DNA from: Sphingobacterium sp. JB170
GTDB taxonomy: Bacteria > Bacteroidota > Bacteroidia > Sphingobacteriales > Sphingobacteriaceae
Length of the DNA stretch: 64,000 bases
Direction: 5' to 3'
Assembly: GCF_900163865.1 (NCBI RefSeq)
Contig: NZ_FUKU01000057.1
Coordinates: forward strand, 241,806 to 305,805
The translations under genes were made by a program, and so were the position numbers. Below the pieces are notes generated by a model. That model saw only the letters and a program-made list of their open reading frames with translations, did not search any database and was not told the origin of the DNA. This document shows, piece by piece, positions 47,191 through 56,693 of the stretch (position 1 is its first letter; the number at the start of each line of letters is the position of its first letter).

Positions 47191-50100
47191 ATGAAAAAAC
47201 AGTTTACAAAACAATGCAGCATATTCTTACGAGCAATATGCTTGATGACGACGCTAATTTGTGGACATGCCTATGCCCAAACCGTCGCTTTAAAGGGTAT
47301 CGTAAAAGATGCCAACACCCTACAACCCATCACAGGAGCGAGCATTAGCACGCCAGATAAAAGCCAGAGCACTTCTTCGGGCGAACAAGGAGAGTTTAGT
47401 TTATCCGTTGAAAATTCGGTAAAGAGCCTCGAGGTTACCTTCGTTGGGTACCTCAGCCAAACCGTAGAGACCTCTAATTCATCCAACTTAGAGGTTTTTC
47501 TATCGCCTGCAGACGAGGAGCTGGAAGAAGTAGTCGTTACGGCCCTGGGCATCAGCCGCGAACAAAAGTCTTTAACGTATTCTACTCAACAGTTAAAGGG
47601 CGATGAACTTACACGTGCAAAAGGAACGAACCTAATAAACAGTATCAATGGAAAGGTTGCTGGTGTGAATATTACCTCTTCCTCCTCTGGCATTGGTGGG
47701 TCGGCGAAGGTCGTGCTACGCGGGAACAAATCTGCTTCGGGGAGTAACCAAGTCCTCTATGTAGTCGATGGAGTGCCCCTAAACAACAATTCGGTGGGTT
47801 CGCAGCCGGGAAACGTTTTTGGTGGTGAACGCGACTCTGGAGACCCGATCGCTATGATCAACCCCGAAGACATTGAAAGTATGTCCGTGCTAAAAGGCGC
47901 ATCGGCTGCCGCTCTATATGGTAGCCAAGCTGCTAACGGCGTTATCTTGATCACCACAAAATCTGGAAAAAACGGACGCACAAGTATTGATTTTTCCAGC
48001 AGCGCACAAATCGAAACCCCTGCTACACTACCGAAATTCCAAAACAATTATGGACAAGGCATGGACGGGCAGACAGATGTAAACTCGGTAAACAGCTGGG
48101 GGGAGACAATGGATCAAAAAGCATCCGACCAAACCAAATCATTCTTTAATACGGGAACAAACTTCACCAATTCACTCAGTCTCTCCAAAGGCAACGAACA
48201 GATGCAAACCTATTTGTCATACGCCAATACCGAGGCTAAAGGACTATTACCGGAAAATGAATTGAGCAGACATAACATCAATATTAAGCAAAATGCTAGC
48301 TTTTTTGATGATCGTCTAAAAGTAGAAGGCGGTGCAAACTACATACAGCAGAAGCTGGAAAATTCTCCACTCACAGGCTTCTACTTTAATCCGATTGTCG
48401 GACTCTATCTCATGCCTCGAAATTTAGATCTAAGCTCTTACGAACAGTTTGAAACGTTCGATCCAGCCACCAATAAATATTCGCAGAACTGGCACAATCT
48501 AGGCGATAGCGAAACCACGCAGCAAAATCCATGGTGGATTCAAAATAGAAATCCAGCGAGATCTGATAAGAACCGATTGATCTTAAATGGAAGTGCGCAG
48601 TTCAAAGTGAATGACTGGTTAAGCCTACAAGCGCGCGGAAGCATGGACCGCACGCACGATGTATATGACCGTAAGATGTATGCAAGTACCCAATCTATTC
48701 TCGCGCAAAAAAATGGCGGGTACAACAATTCTAACATCACCATAACCCAAAAATATGCTGACTTTATCGCGACTTTCAATACGCAGATAACAGATAAAAT
48801 CAAGTTTACAGGACTGCTCGGTACAAGTGTGACCGACTGGAATACGGAAGGAACGTCGTTCAATACGGGTTCGGAGGGATTGAAGATCGCAAATGTCTTT
48901 GTTGCCCAGAATACGACCACACCATTAACGACCACAGAAAGCAACAACCGCAGACAGCTACAATCCGTATTTGGAAGTGCTAATTTCGATTACGACGGAT
49001 GGTTGTTCCTTGACTTGTCGGCGCGTAACGATTGGTCCAGCTCGCTGGCCTTTACCGACTCCCCATCGTTTTTTTATCCATCGGTCGGTTTAAGTGCCAA
49101 TGTACATGATAAACTTAACCTTCCCGATTTCATAAACTTCATGAAGATACGCGGCTCATACGCGGAAGTAGGAAATGACCTGCCCGCATACAAGAGCTAC
49201 CTGCTGAATTCTTTTGGGAATTACGGAAATGTCGACATCAACACGCTTACTTCACTGGCTACCTTAAAACCGGAAATCACACGCTCGATTGAAGCAGGTA
49301 CCGAGATTAAGATGTTTAACAATAAAGTAGGTGTTGACTTCACGTATTATAAAACCAATACCAGAAACCAGTACTTCGAAATAGCCGCAAGCGAGGCCAG
49401 CTTATTTGGCTCCTATGCGATCAATGCAGGGGATATTCAAAACGAAGGTATCGAGCTATTAGTGAATTACGATGCAATCCGTAATGAAAATTTCTCGTGG
49501 AACACGGCATTAAATTATTCGAAAAACAAGAACACTATTAAAGCGTTAGACGACCGTATTAAAGAGTTTTCGCTAACTGGCGAGGGGCGTAACAACTACG
49601 CCTCCAAATTTGAAGTAGGTGGTTCTTTCGGGGACATCTATGGCATCGACTTTCAGCGCGACGACCAGGGGCGCATTCTCCTGAGCGATCAAAACGTTCC
49701 TTTGAAAGGTTCGGAATATGTGAAAGTAGGAAATGCAAATCCGCAATGGCAGATGGGCTGGAGCAATACATTGAACTACAAAAACTTCGGACTGTACTTT
49801 CTAATAGACGGGAAATTTGATTACGACGTATTATCAATCACTGAAGCTGTGATGGATGGCTACGGTGTTTCCGAGCGGAGCGGCCAGGCGCGTGACCTTG
49901 GTAGCGTAGCCATCGATGGCGTAAATCCTGCTGGAGACGCCGTTAACGCGGTTGATCCGCAGACATGGTATACAACCGTTGGCGGGATCGGACCGGTGAC
50001 CACAAATTATATGTATAGCGGTAATGCAATACGCCTAAGAGAAGTCGAGCTGTCGTATAATTTCAAAATCCAACATAAATTCTTCAAAGGGGTAAAAGTT

Positions 50101-50253
50101 GCCGCTACTGGACGCAACCTATTCTTCCTCTATAAGGATGCTCCATTTGATCCGGAGACTTCGATGTCCACGGCGAATGGTTTAAGTGGGATCGACATCT
50201 TCATGATGCCATCGAGTAGAAGTTATGGACTGTCGTTAAATGTTAATTTTTAA
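47191..50253 (+). CDS. SusC/RagA-family TonB-linked outer-membrane transporter
   Basis: The protein of 1020 residues has a signal peptide (ATG 47191, MKKQFTKQCS, cleavage near GHAYAQ), a carboxypeptidase-D-like regulatory domain (about 30-115), a plug domain (NSINGKVAGVNITSSSSGIG, VVLRGNKSASGSNQVLYVVD, VLKGASAAALYGSQAANGVI) and a barrel ending GLSLNVNF. A TTG at 47143 is a less likely start. It is the import channel, paired with the SusD-like gene 11 bp downstream, and is probably linked to the upstream sulfatase. Confidence 0.94.
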   Translation: MKKQFTKQCSIFLRAICLMTTLICGHAYAQTVALKGIVKDANTLQPITGASISTPDKSQSTSSGEQGEFSLSVENSVKSLEVTFVGYLSQTVETSNSSNLEVFLSPADEELEEVVVTALGISREQKSLTYSTQQLKGDELTRAKGTNLINSINGKVAGVNITSSSSGIGGSAKVVLRGNKSASGSNQVLYVVDGVPLNNNSVGSQPGNVFGGERDSGDPIAMINPEDIESMSVLKGASAAALYGSQAANGVILITTKSGKNGRTSIDFSSSAQIETPATLPKFQNNYGQGMDGQTDVNSVNSWGETMDQKASDQTKSFFNTGTNFTNSLSLSKGNEQMQTYLSYANTEAKGLLPENELSRHNINIKQNASFFDDRLKVEGGANYIQQKLENSPLTGFYFNPIVGLYLMPRNLDLSSYEQFETFDPATNKYSQNWHNLGDSETTQQNPWWIQNRNPARSDKNRLILNGSAQFKVNDWLSLQARGSMDRTHDVYDRKMYASTQSILAQKNGGYNNSNITITQKYADFIATFNTQITDKIKFTGLLGTSVTDWNTEGTSFNTGSEGLKIANVFVAQNTTTPLTTTESNNRRQLQSVFGSANFDYDGWLFLDLSARNDWSSSLAFTDSPSFFYPSVGLSANVHDKLNLPDFINFMKIRGSYAEVGNDLPAYKSYLLNSFGNYGNVDINTLTSLATLKPEITRSIEAGTEIKMFNNKVGVDFTYYKTNTRNQYFEIAASEASLFGSYAINAGDIQNEGIELLVNYDAIRNENFSWNTALNYSKNKNTIKALDDRIKEFSLTGEGRNNYASKFEVGGSFGDIYGIDFQRDDQGRILLSDQNVPLKGSEYVKVGNANPQWQMGWSNTLNYKNFGLYFLIDGKFDYDVLSITEAVMDGYGVSERSGQARDLGSVAIDGVNPAGDAVNAVDPQTWYTTVGGIGPVTTNYMYSGNAIRLREVELSYNFKIQHKFFKGVKVAATGRNLFFLYKDAPFDPETSMSTANGLSGIDIFMMPSSRSYGLSLNVNF

Positions 50254-50264
50254 TCATCCAAATC

Positions 50265-51938
50265 ATGTTAATTACGAATCTTAAGAACACAAAAAAATAT
50301 ATATTACCGGTCATCCTCTCAGCAGGAATGGCTTGCTTTTTCCAGGGCTGCACAAAGAACTTCGAAGATTACAACACAGACAATACGGGCCTCACACCGG
50401 AGGACTTACTAAGCAATAATGAGAACCTAAAGCTGTATTTCACTAATGCTCAGCGCGCTATACTAAATTTTTCAGGTATCGACCCAAATTCCTATCAGCT
50501 ACAGCAAAACTTAATGGGTGATGTGTATGGTGGGTATATGATGAGTGCCAACCCTTTTAACAGCGGGCAGAACAACATGAACTATGCATTAGTAAGCTCA
50601 TGGAATACAGAACCTTTTAAAGTGCTGTATTTAGACGTCCTTGGCCCTATCGATAAGTTGGAAAAAGGTGGCGTAAAAACAACCTATCCCGCATTATGGG
50701 GAGCGGTATTAACCACCAAGGTCCTCGCTACAAGCCGCGTCACCGATATTTACGGTCCGATTCCTTATAGCATAGTTGGGAAAAATACCGATACCAATAT
50801 ACCATACGATTCCCAAGAAGCCGTTTACACGGCTATGTTTGCCGAGCTCGACGAGGCCACCGAACTTCTTGAGGCTTACATTAATGGTTCGGGCGTGACG
50901 GAGATGCCGTCCAATTTAGACGAAATCGACTTAATTTATAGTGGTAGCAGCGACCAGGAGCGCTTTACCAAGTGGTTGAAGTTCGCAAATTCATTGCGCC
51001 TGCGCCTGGCGATGCGGATCGTAAAAGTCAATCCAACGCTTGCCAGAGAACAAGGAGAAAAAGCACTAGCTAGCAACCAGTTAATTTCCGAAAATACCGA
51101 TAACGCCACCGTTCGAATCGATCGTGAAAGCGGGTTTTATAATGTCCTTGAATTTATTTCAAACAACTGGGGGGATATCAATATTAATGCTTCTTTAGAG
51201 TCCTACCTTTCGGGTTATCAAGATCCACGTATCGGAAAATACTTAGACAAGGCTACTGGTGATAAAGTTACTGGATATAAAGGGATACGCACCGGTGCAT
51301 TTGGAGTGGTAAAAGGCACTTATGCAAGCTACTCGACAATTAATTTCAAAGACGGATCATCGCCCTCTTTTACGCAATCTACTGCGCCAATTTTATTGAC
51401 TGCAGCGGAAGTGTCCTTTTTAAAGGCTGAAGCAGCACTGCGCAGCTGGTCCAATGCTGGCGGGACGGCAAAAAGCCTGTACGAGAGCGGTATCCAATTA
51501 TCATTTTCCCAGTGGGGTGCGCAGGGTGCAGAAAGCTACTTCGCAAATAGCAGCAACACCCCGGCCGCGTATGTCGACCCTAACAATAGCAAAAACAATG
51601 CACCAAAACCCTCATCCATCACGATTAAATGGAATGAGTCGGCCAGCGACGAACAAAAGCTAGAACGTATCATCACGCAAAAATGGCTCGCGGTATTTCC
51701 TGATGGCCAGGAGGCATGGTCGGAATTTCGAAGAACGGGTTATCCGAAATTGTTCCCTGTCGCACAAAATAATAGCGGCGGATTGATCGACACGGAAATT
51801 CAAATACGTAGAATTCCATTTAGCCAAAATGAGTACAACACGAATAACGGTGAAGTTCAAAAAGCAATTTCGTTTTTAAACGGACCTGATAACGGTGGAA
51901 CAAGATTATGGTGGGACGTAGACAAAGGTAATTTCTAA
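50265..51938 (+). CDS. SusD/RagB-type lipoprotein (SusD-like_2)
   Basis: The protein of 557 residues has a lipoprotein signal (MACFFQGC) followed by TKNFEDYNTDNTGLTPEDLL, typical of the SusD-like_2 family. It has TPR-like helices (SLRLRLAMRIVKVNPTLARE) and a nutrient-binding C-terminal domain. It is the surface-exposed partner of the SusC channel. It ends just before a strong terminator. Confidence 0.92.
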   Translation: MLITNLKNTKKYILPVILSAGMACFFQGCTKNFEDYNTDNTGLTPEDLLSNNENLKLYFTNAQRAILNFSGIDPNSYQLQQNLMGDVYGGYMMSANPFNSGQNNMNYALVSSWNTEPFKVLYLDVLGPIDKLEKGGVKTTYPALWGAVLTTKVLATSRVTDIYGPIPYSIVGKNTDTNIPYDSQEAVYTAMFAELDEATELLEAYINGSGVTEMPSNLDEIDLIYSGSSDQERFTKWLKFANSLRLRLAMRIVKVNPTLAREQGEKALASNQLISENTDNATVRIDRESGFYNVLEFISNNWGDININASLESYLSGYQDPRIGKYLDKATGDKVTGYKGIRTGAFGVVKGTYASYSTINFKDGSSPSFTQSTAPILLTAAEVSFLKAEAALRSWSNAGGTAKSLYESGIQLSFSQWGAQGAESYFANSSNTPAAYVDPNNSKNNAPKPSSITIKWNESASDEQKLERIITQKWLAVFPDGQEAWSEFRRTGYPKLFPVAQNNSGGLIDTEIQIRRIPFSQNEYNTNNGEVQKAISFLNGPDNGGTRLWWDVDKGNF

Positions 51939-51975
51939 ATTACACTAATCACCCCGCCATCTTGGCAAAAATTAG

Positions 51976-52010
51976 ACCGTCTCGAATTTAACAACGAGAC
52001 GGTTTTTTTT
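51976..52010 (+). terminator. Intrinsic terminator after susD
   Basis: ACCGTCTCG (51976-51984) and CGAGACGGT (51995-52003) form a 9-bp perfect stem with a 10-nt loop, followed by a run of T. It ends the susC-susD transcript. Confidence 0.9.
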
Positions 52011-52015
52011 CGTTA

Positions 52016-52360
52016 CTACACGGTTACAAATGAAAAATATCCCCATTTATCGACACCGGTGGCGATATCCATATCCCGAGTTTTTTTCTCGATTTTTATC
52101 CGTGAAAGTTCATAATTATATCCGGCGCTGTTGCTCGGATAACGAAATTTAATTTCTACTTTTTATACTACTCGTATCCGTTCAATCAACAGCGTTTTTA
52201 GCGGTGGATATTCGAGTTTTTCACCTGATTTGTCTTTGTTTTTTTCATTAATCATTTCTATTGGTGTTTTAGTCGATAATCGGGCGAAACCAGCTTTTAT
52301 ACGGCGGATAAGGTCCTGCCCACATCGCTTGAGGGGCCGTTTGTTTTGCATCCGATCCAT
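52016..52360 (-). pseudogene. Chimeric remnant of the gene paired with COG0523 GTPase
   Basis: From 52360 downwards a frame reads GQDLIRRIKAGF, similar to [16 protein letters not shown] in the protein at 61395. At DNA level the segment around 52274-52324 matches its 3' end closely, for example GCGAAACCAGCTTTT. The frame then continues into unrelated sequence, PPLKTLLIERIRVV, a stop, then VEIKFRYPSNSAGYNYELSR. So this is a fragment joined to another decayed gene. No GTPase follows. Confidence 0.6.
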
Positions 52361-52430
52361 ATCTCACAAAATAATTGATCAACACATTTCCGTAAAAAAA
52401 CATTCGACAATTAACCGCGCAGCAACGCCA

Positions 52431-52832
52431 CTAAATCCCTAGCACCCACCGAACGTCAAAGGCATCGATTACCTCGACTAGGTGCTGGTCATCATCAGTT
52501 TTGGCAGAAACATTATATTTATCCAAAAATAGTTTCCTAATAAGCGTCTGCCGTTCACTTATATTTCTGCACTTCAAAAAAATGGACATATAATTTCCTA
52601 GTTGTCTTCCTTCATCATGAACCAAGTCCGAGCCATAAATAACGATGCAATCGGAAACCAATGATCCACTTACCACGGGTACTTCTGCATACTCTTTTAG
52701 TTCTTGTTCAAAAGTTTGAAATTTCAATGTACCGCCAAAACAACTTTGGTAATATGTAAGTGCTCTCCTGCAATTACCAGAAAACGTAATGAGGATCGCA
52801 CAGACATATTTACCACGACTAGGGTTATGCAT
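52431..52832 (-). CDS. VOC/PhnB-like protein
   Basis: The protein of 133 residues resembles PhnB/3-demethylubiquinone-9 methyltransferase-like VOC proteins: FSGNCRRALTYYQSCFGGTL, then VSDCIVIYGSDLVHDEGRQL and VIDAFDVRWVLGI. The metal-binding residues are not clear. It is last in a four-gene minus-strand operon with two SRPBCC proteins and a DoxX protein. Role unknown. Confidence 0.75.
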   Translation of the reverse strand: MHNPSRGKYVCAILITFSGNCRRALTYYQSCFGGTLKFQTFEQELKEYAEVPVVSGSLVSDCIVIYGSDLVHDEGRQLGNYMSIFLKCRNISERQTLIRKLFLDKYNVSAKTDDDQHLVEVIDAFDVRWVLGI

Positions 52833-52843
52833 AATGAACTGAT

Positions 52844-53293
52844 TTAAGCATCCGGAATCTCAGCTTCAACAAGCTTAATCAGTTTCTCCAGCGACTCTTG
52901 CCAACCCAAGTAACACATTTCTGGAGGAATCACCGAAGGAATACCCTCCTGAAGCACTTTAAATTCAGTACCACATGAAACTGCATTCAACCATATCGTT
53001 GTCGTCATTTCTCCCGGTAGATTCGGATCATCAAATGTATCGCTGTATTTGATCAATTCGTTGCTTTTTATATCCAAGTATGATCCACCAAATGAATGCG
53101 CATTTCCGGTACTGAAATTAATAAAGGTCATATGGAACTTTCCACCTTTTTTAAAATCGAATTCCTGGACCGTACACATAAACCCATACGGAGGCAACCA
53201 GATTGAATGCGCTATTGGGTCTTCGAATGCTCGAAATATTTTTTCTGGGCTAGCCTTGATAACCCGATGTAAGGAAACAGTTTGATTTTCCAT
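52844..53293 (-). CDS. SRPBCC/AHSA1-like protein 2
   Basis: A protein of about 149 residues with the AHSA1 (START-like) pattern: HRVIKASPEKIFRAFEDP near the start, FDFKKGGKFHMTF, then GTEFKVLQEGIP and LGWQESLEKLIKLV near the end. ATG 53335 (MSDELI) is an alternative start, only 2 bp after the preceding stop. Such proteins bind small hydrophobic ligands. It stands between the DoxX-like and VOC genes. Confidence 0.85.
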   Translation of the reverse strand: MENQTVSLHRVIKASPEKIFRAFEDPIAHSIWLPPYGFMCTVQEFDFKKGGKFHMTFINFSTGNAHSFGGSYLDIKSNELIKYSDTFDDPNLPGEMTTTIWLNAVSCGTEFKVLQEGIPSVIPPEMCYLGWQESLEKLIKLVEAEIPDA

Positions 53294-53337
53294 TTTTTTA
53301 AAAATTTGATTATTGATTATTAACTCGTCAGACATTC

Positions 53338-53715
53338 TTAATGCCTGTTTTTCTGAATTTTATAATTATAAATATATGAAACGGCAAGAATCCCCAACAC
53401 CACTAAGGGCAAAAGCATATACAGAAAATTCTGATCGACACACCCATGACTAATGAATGCAAAGATTAAACTAAATGTAAGCCCTGCATATGCCCATTCC
53501 TTTAGTTTTTCTGGAATTTTGGGTAAAGAAATTGCGATTACACCAAGCACCTTGAACATAATCAAAGCATAGGCGAAGTAATCCGGATAACCTAAAGGTC
53601 GCGTACCAATGGTTGCTTGCTCCGGCGCGAAAAGAAGCGTGCTAAGCGGCATAATTCCTTCCCAAAGGATGATAATCGTCGTCGCTATCCAAAAGATAAT
53701 TTTGTACTTTTTCAT
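53338..53715 (-). CDS. DoxX-like membrane protein
   Basis: The protein of 125 residues has four membrane segments: IIFWIATTIIILWEGIMPL, FAYALIMFKVLGVIAISL, WAYAGLTFSLIFAFISHG and YMLLPLVVLGILAVSYIY. This is the DoxX/DoxD-like layout. ATG 53715 (MKKYKIIF) is preferred over an upstream start at 53829 that would overlap the first SRPBCC gene. It is in an operon with the SRPBCC and VOC genes. Confidence 0.82.
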   Translation of the reverse strand: MKKYKIIFWIATTIIILWEGIMPLSTLLFAPEQATIGTRPLGYPDYFAYALIMFKVLGVIAISLPKIPEKLKEWAYAGLTFSLIFAFISHGCVDQNFLYMLLPLVVLGILAVSYIYNYKIQKNRH

Positions 53716-53731
53716 AGGATTAAATATTAAG

Positions 53732-54157
53732 TTATAGATCTGTTGATTCAACGTATTTGACAAAATTGTCCAAAATAGCCTGCCAGCCCTGTTTCTGTAG
53801 CTCAGGATCATTTTCTGTTTCGGCATCAAAAGTAGTTACTATATGGGTTTGACCATCCGCTGCCGCAAATAACGTTGTAGAGGTTCTTCCATCGGGCATA
53901 GTGTAAGTAATCTCTTTATATGGCTCTACCATATCGTAGATCCCTTCAAAGTCAAAACCAAAACTCCCATCTTTTGCTTCCATGCGATGTTTGAACTTCC
54001 CGCCAACGCGCAGGTCGTTTTCGCTGCTAGGGGTATGCCATGCTGGATCCGGTGTGTTCCACTTCATGATGTCACTCGGCGTATGCCATGCTTTCCAGAG
54101 GTCCACTAAAGACGCATTTGTTACTCGTTCAATTGTAATTCTTGTTGCTAGTGCCAT
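53732..54157 (-). CDS. SRPBCC/AHSA1-like protein 1
   Basis: The protein of 141 residues, AHSA1 family: ITIERVTNASLVDLWKAWHT at the start, GGKFKHRMEAKDGSF in the middle and KQGWQAILDNFVKYVES at the end. It is the first gene of the operon and is divergent from the GlxA-type regulator, 96 bp away. The operon is probably controlled by that regulator. Confidence 0.88.
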   Translation of the reverse strand: MALATRITIERVTNASLVDLWKAWHTPSDIMKWNTPDPAWHTPSSENDLRVGGKFKHRMEAKDGSFGFDFEGIYDMVEPYKEITYTMPDGRTSTTLFAAADGQTHIVTTFDAETENDPELQKQGWQAILDNFVKYVESTDL

Positions 54158-54253
54158 GTCTTATAATTTTAGTTAGTTCATTTTTACATTTCAAAATTAC
54201 GACCGTATATAAGAATGTGGCTGTTGCGAAAACGACAATTTTAGGGGTAGATT

Positions 54254-55276
54254 ATGACAAAACTATTTTTTAACTTGCAGCTTAATACATTCGTTGCTAT
54301 GCAGATTTCTGTTTTTGTACCTGAGTACGGAGTAATTGAAGCGGTTACACCTGCATTCAGAACCTTTCATATGGCTAACGAGTTTTTAACTACTTTTGGT
54401 AAAGCGCCCCTTTTCAAAGTTGAATATGTTGGCCTGCATGAATATGTGCCTGCGAACAAAGGTGAATGTATTATAAAGACAGATCGCCTGCTAAAAGATG
54501 TGACTACAACGGACTTATTAATCATACCTCCGGCCTTTGGTAATACTTCCGAAGGTATCCGGGCTAATATCGAGGCGATCCCTTATTTTAAAAAGTTATA
54601 TGAAAAAGGCTCAAGCCTTGCCAGCCTGTGTATTGGGGCATTCCTACTAGCCGAAACAGGGCTATTAGATGGCAGAAAATGTTCGACACACTGGGCCCAT
54701 ATCAATGAGTTTAGAGAACGGTACCCCACCGTGGAGGTAGAAGATGGGGCCATTATCACCGAGCACGATAATATTTACAGTAGTGGTGGCGCGAGTAGTT
54801 TATGGAATCTAATTTTGTACCTCGTTGAAAAATTCGCAGATAGAGAAATAGCAATCATGATTTCAAAATATTTCGCACTGGACATTGGAAGAAATAGTCA
54901 ATCTCAATTTGCAATATTCAAGGGGCAACGGAATCATGGACACGAGGACATTAAAAAAGTACAGGACTATATCGAAAAGCACTATTGTAATAAAATATCA
55001 ATAGACTTGTTGGCAAAACTGATCAATACAGGTCGCCGAACTTTTGAACGAAAATTTAAAGAGGCTACCAACAATACGCCTATAGAATATATACAAAGGG
55101 TCCGCATAGAAGCCGCCAAAATTTTCTTTGAGGCCTCACGAAGAAACGTAACTGAAATTATGTTTGATGTGGGCTACACAGACACGAAAGCTTTTCGAGA
55201 TATCTTTAAAAAGGTTACCGGCCTTACACCTTTAGAGTACAGAAATAAGTTTGCAAAGGTCGCAAATGAAGTGTAG
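54254..55276 (+). CDS. GlxA-family AraC transcriptional regulator (DJ-1/PfpI plus HTH)
   Basis: The protein of 340 residues has an N-terminal DJ-1/PfpI-like domain (about 15-200), with the nucleophile-elbow-like ASLCIGAFLLAETGLLDGR, and a C-terminal AraC double HTH (about 230-335) with TEIMFDVGYTDTKAFRDIFK, then TGLTPLEY. ATG 54299 (MQISVFVPEY) is an alternative start without 15 residues. It is divergent from the SRPBCC-DoxX-VOC operon and probably activates it. Confidence 0.88.
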   Translation: MTKLFFNLQLNTFVAMQISVFVPEYGVIEAVTPAFRTFHMANEFLTTFGKAPLFKVEYVGLHEYVPANKGECIIKTDRLLKDVTTTDLLIIPPAFGNTSEGIRANIEAIPYFKKLYEKGSSLASLCIGAFLLAETGLLDGRKCSTHWAHINEFRERYPTVEVEDGAIITEHDNIYSSGGASSLWNLILYLVEKFADREIAIMISKYFALDIGRNSQSQFAIFKGQRNHGHEDIKKVQDYIEKHYCNKISIDLLAKLINTGRRTFERKFKEATNNTPIEYIQRVRIEAAKIFFEASRRNVTEIMFDVGYTDTKAFRDIFKKVTGLTPLEYRNKFAKVANEV

Positions 55277-55988
55277 CGAAATTTAGCCCATAATAACGAG
55301 CTAAAACCGCGTCAATTCCTCCTCCGGATTGGTAAACCCACGTAGTCTTTTGCGGAAACTTCATTTTGAATTTTGATGTGTTATTTGCTAGGCAATATAC
55401 AACGAATCTTACTTTGGAAAACCAAATCTACCGCTGCCAAGCATCATGAAAATTAACAAAAACATGACCCATTGCCCGATTTATAACCCTGATTCTCCAA
55501 CGAATATTATGTGCGGGTAACAAGTGTCTTTGGTTTTCCCAATTCTTTGAGCACGAATAGAATTTATTTGTCTTGTGTATTGTGGTCAATCAATTTAAAT
55601 AAAAACAGCACCGTGGAAATTCGGAAGCAACGGCCTGTTGATAAACAGATTTAATTTCTCGCACCAACAGAAAAAGCGGGCTAATTCTTCTTTACACAAC
55701 CCCTGAGGATGAAAAATTTTGTGCGGAAATGGAATCACATTGCAATAAACACCATCGACCGCGAAGACCAGCACAATTTTTGCATTTTGAATTTTCTTTA
55801 AATCAAAATACTTTTGAAATTCCGCTTACCTTCAGAAAGGCCTTTCATCGCTTCATCTTTGAAGCGCTCAAAATCGAATTTCTCTTTGTCCATTATCTGT
55901 GTCTAATATAAAAATTATTTAGATGACAGTTCAACTTACACCTTTCCACGATTGCGAGAACCCTTATTACTGTCGTTGTATTGTCTGC
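55277..55988. other. Intergenic region with IS256 scar
   Basis: About 710 bp between the regulator and the second defence pair. It contains the transposase remnant at 55798-55893. No other gene seen. Confidence 0.55.
55798..55893 (-). pseudogene. IS256-type transposase N-terminal fragment
   Basis: ATG at 55893 opens a 31-codon frame beginning MDKEKFDFERFKDEAMKGL, the usual start of Bacteroidetes IS256 (Transposase_mut) transposases, then it diverges and stops at 55798. The upstream TAGACACAG-like stretch also fits an IS256 end. It marks an old insertion or deletion beside the second defence pair. Confidence 0.5.
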
Positions 55989-56693
55989 TTACGTGTATCT
56001 TAATAATGTTTCAACAAGTCTGAATACAGTCGTTGACGATTCTTCTGTCGCGGGATTGGCGTGTTCAAACTGTTTGTAATTCCTTTTTGCTCTTTGAATT
56101 GCTAACACTTTTCTCTCTTGATTCGTTTTCTCGTCAATTCCGTCTAACACTTCAAATATTTCTTCTGTAATAATTTTACTTCTCTCTCCGTCATAAGCCA
56201 ATTTAAAAGGTTTGAGAAGACTGTTGAGTTTCTTATCGTAGTCCTTTCTGTGCATTCCGCCTCCTTGATGGTCGTCAAAATGCAAAATTATCCAATATTC
56301 AAAAGCCTGATTTGAATAAGCAACTCCAAAGCCTTGTGCTTCTGCTGTTACAATGGCATTATTAAAGTTGGTTACATCAAAATCATCTTTGTCAAATACG
56401 CACCAAACTTGTTCGTAATCTTTTTCTTTAGCTAATCCGGCAGCTCTGTTTACAAGAGAAATCGTGTTATATCCTTCTCCGATAGATTTAATCGTTGCAG
56501 TAGAAAGTCTGAACTGACTAAAATATGAGGGTTCTGTGTTTTCTCCTTCGCAGACAATCAGTATTGTTGGCTTTTCCTGCAATACGGGCTCTCTTCTTTC
56601 AAAAACAGGTTCGTTTCTACGCTTTGATTTTAACTGTTCTCTGTGTCGTTTCTTTGCCCCAATTTGTTCCGCTCTTTTATTTTTCATTTTCAT
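55989..56693 (-). CDS. RloB-like (Toprim-type) effector, copy 2
   Basis: The protein of 234 residues has a basic N-terminus (KKRHREQLKSKRRNEP), then the RloB core: TILIVCEGENTEPSYFSQF with the acidic residue, VWCVFDKDDFDV as the DxD part, SNQAFEYWIILHFDDHQGG. It overlaps the ATPase gene by 17 bp, so the two are translated as a pair. The basic extension is not present in copy 1. Confidence 0.88.
   Translation of the reverse strand: MKMKNKRAEQIGAKKRHREQLKSKRRNEPVFERREPVLQEKPTILIVCEGENTEPSYFSQFRLSTATIKSIGEGYNTISLVNRAAGLAKEKDYEQVWCVFDKDDFDVTNFNNAIVTAEAQGFGVAYSNQAFEYWIILHFDDHQGGGMHRKDYDKKLNSLLKPFKLAYDGERSKIITEEIFEVLDGIDEKTNQERKVLAIQRAKRNYKQFEHANPATEESSTTVFRLVETLLRYT

Larger units (their letters stand above)
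51939..52430. other. Intergenic region with terminator and chimeric pseudogene
   Basis: About 490 bp containing the terminator at 51976 and the pseudogene at 52016. Nothing else recognised. Confidence 0.5.

Noticed and set aside
55729..55911. A 60-codon plus-strand frame
   Set aside because: It is antisense to the IS256 fragment, which gives a better explanation.
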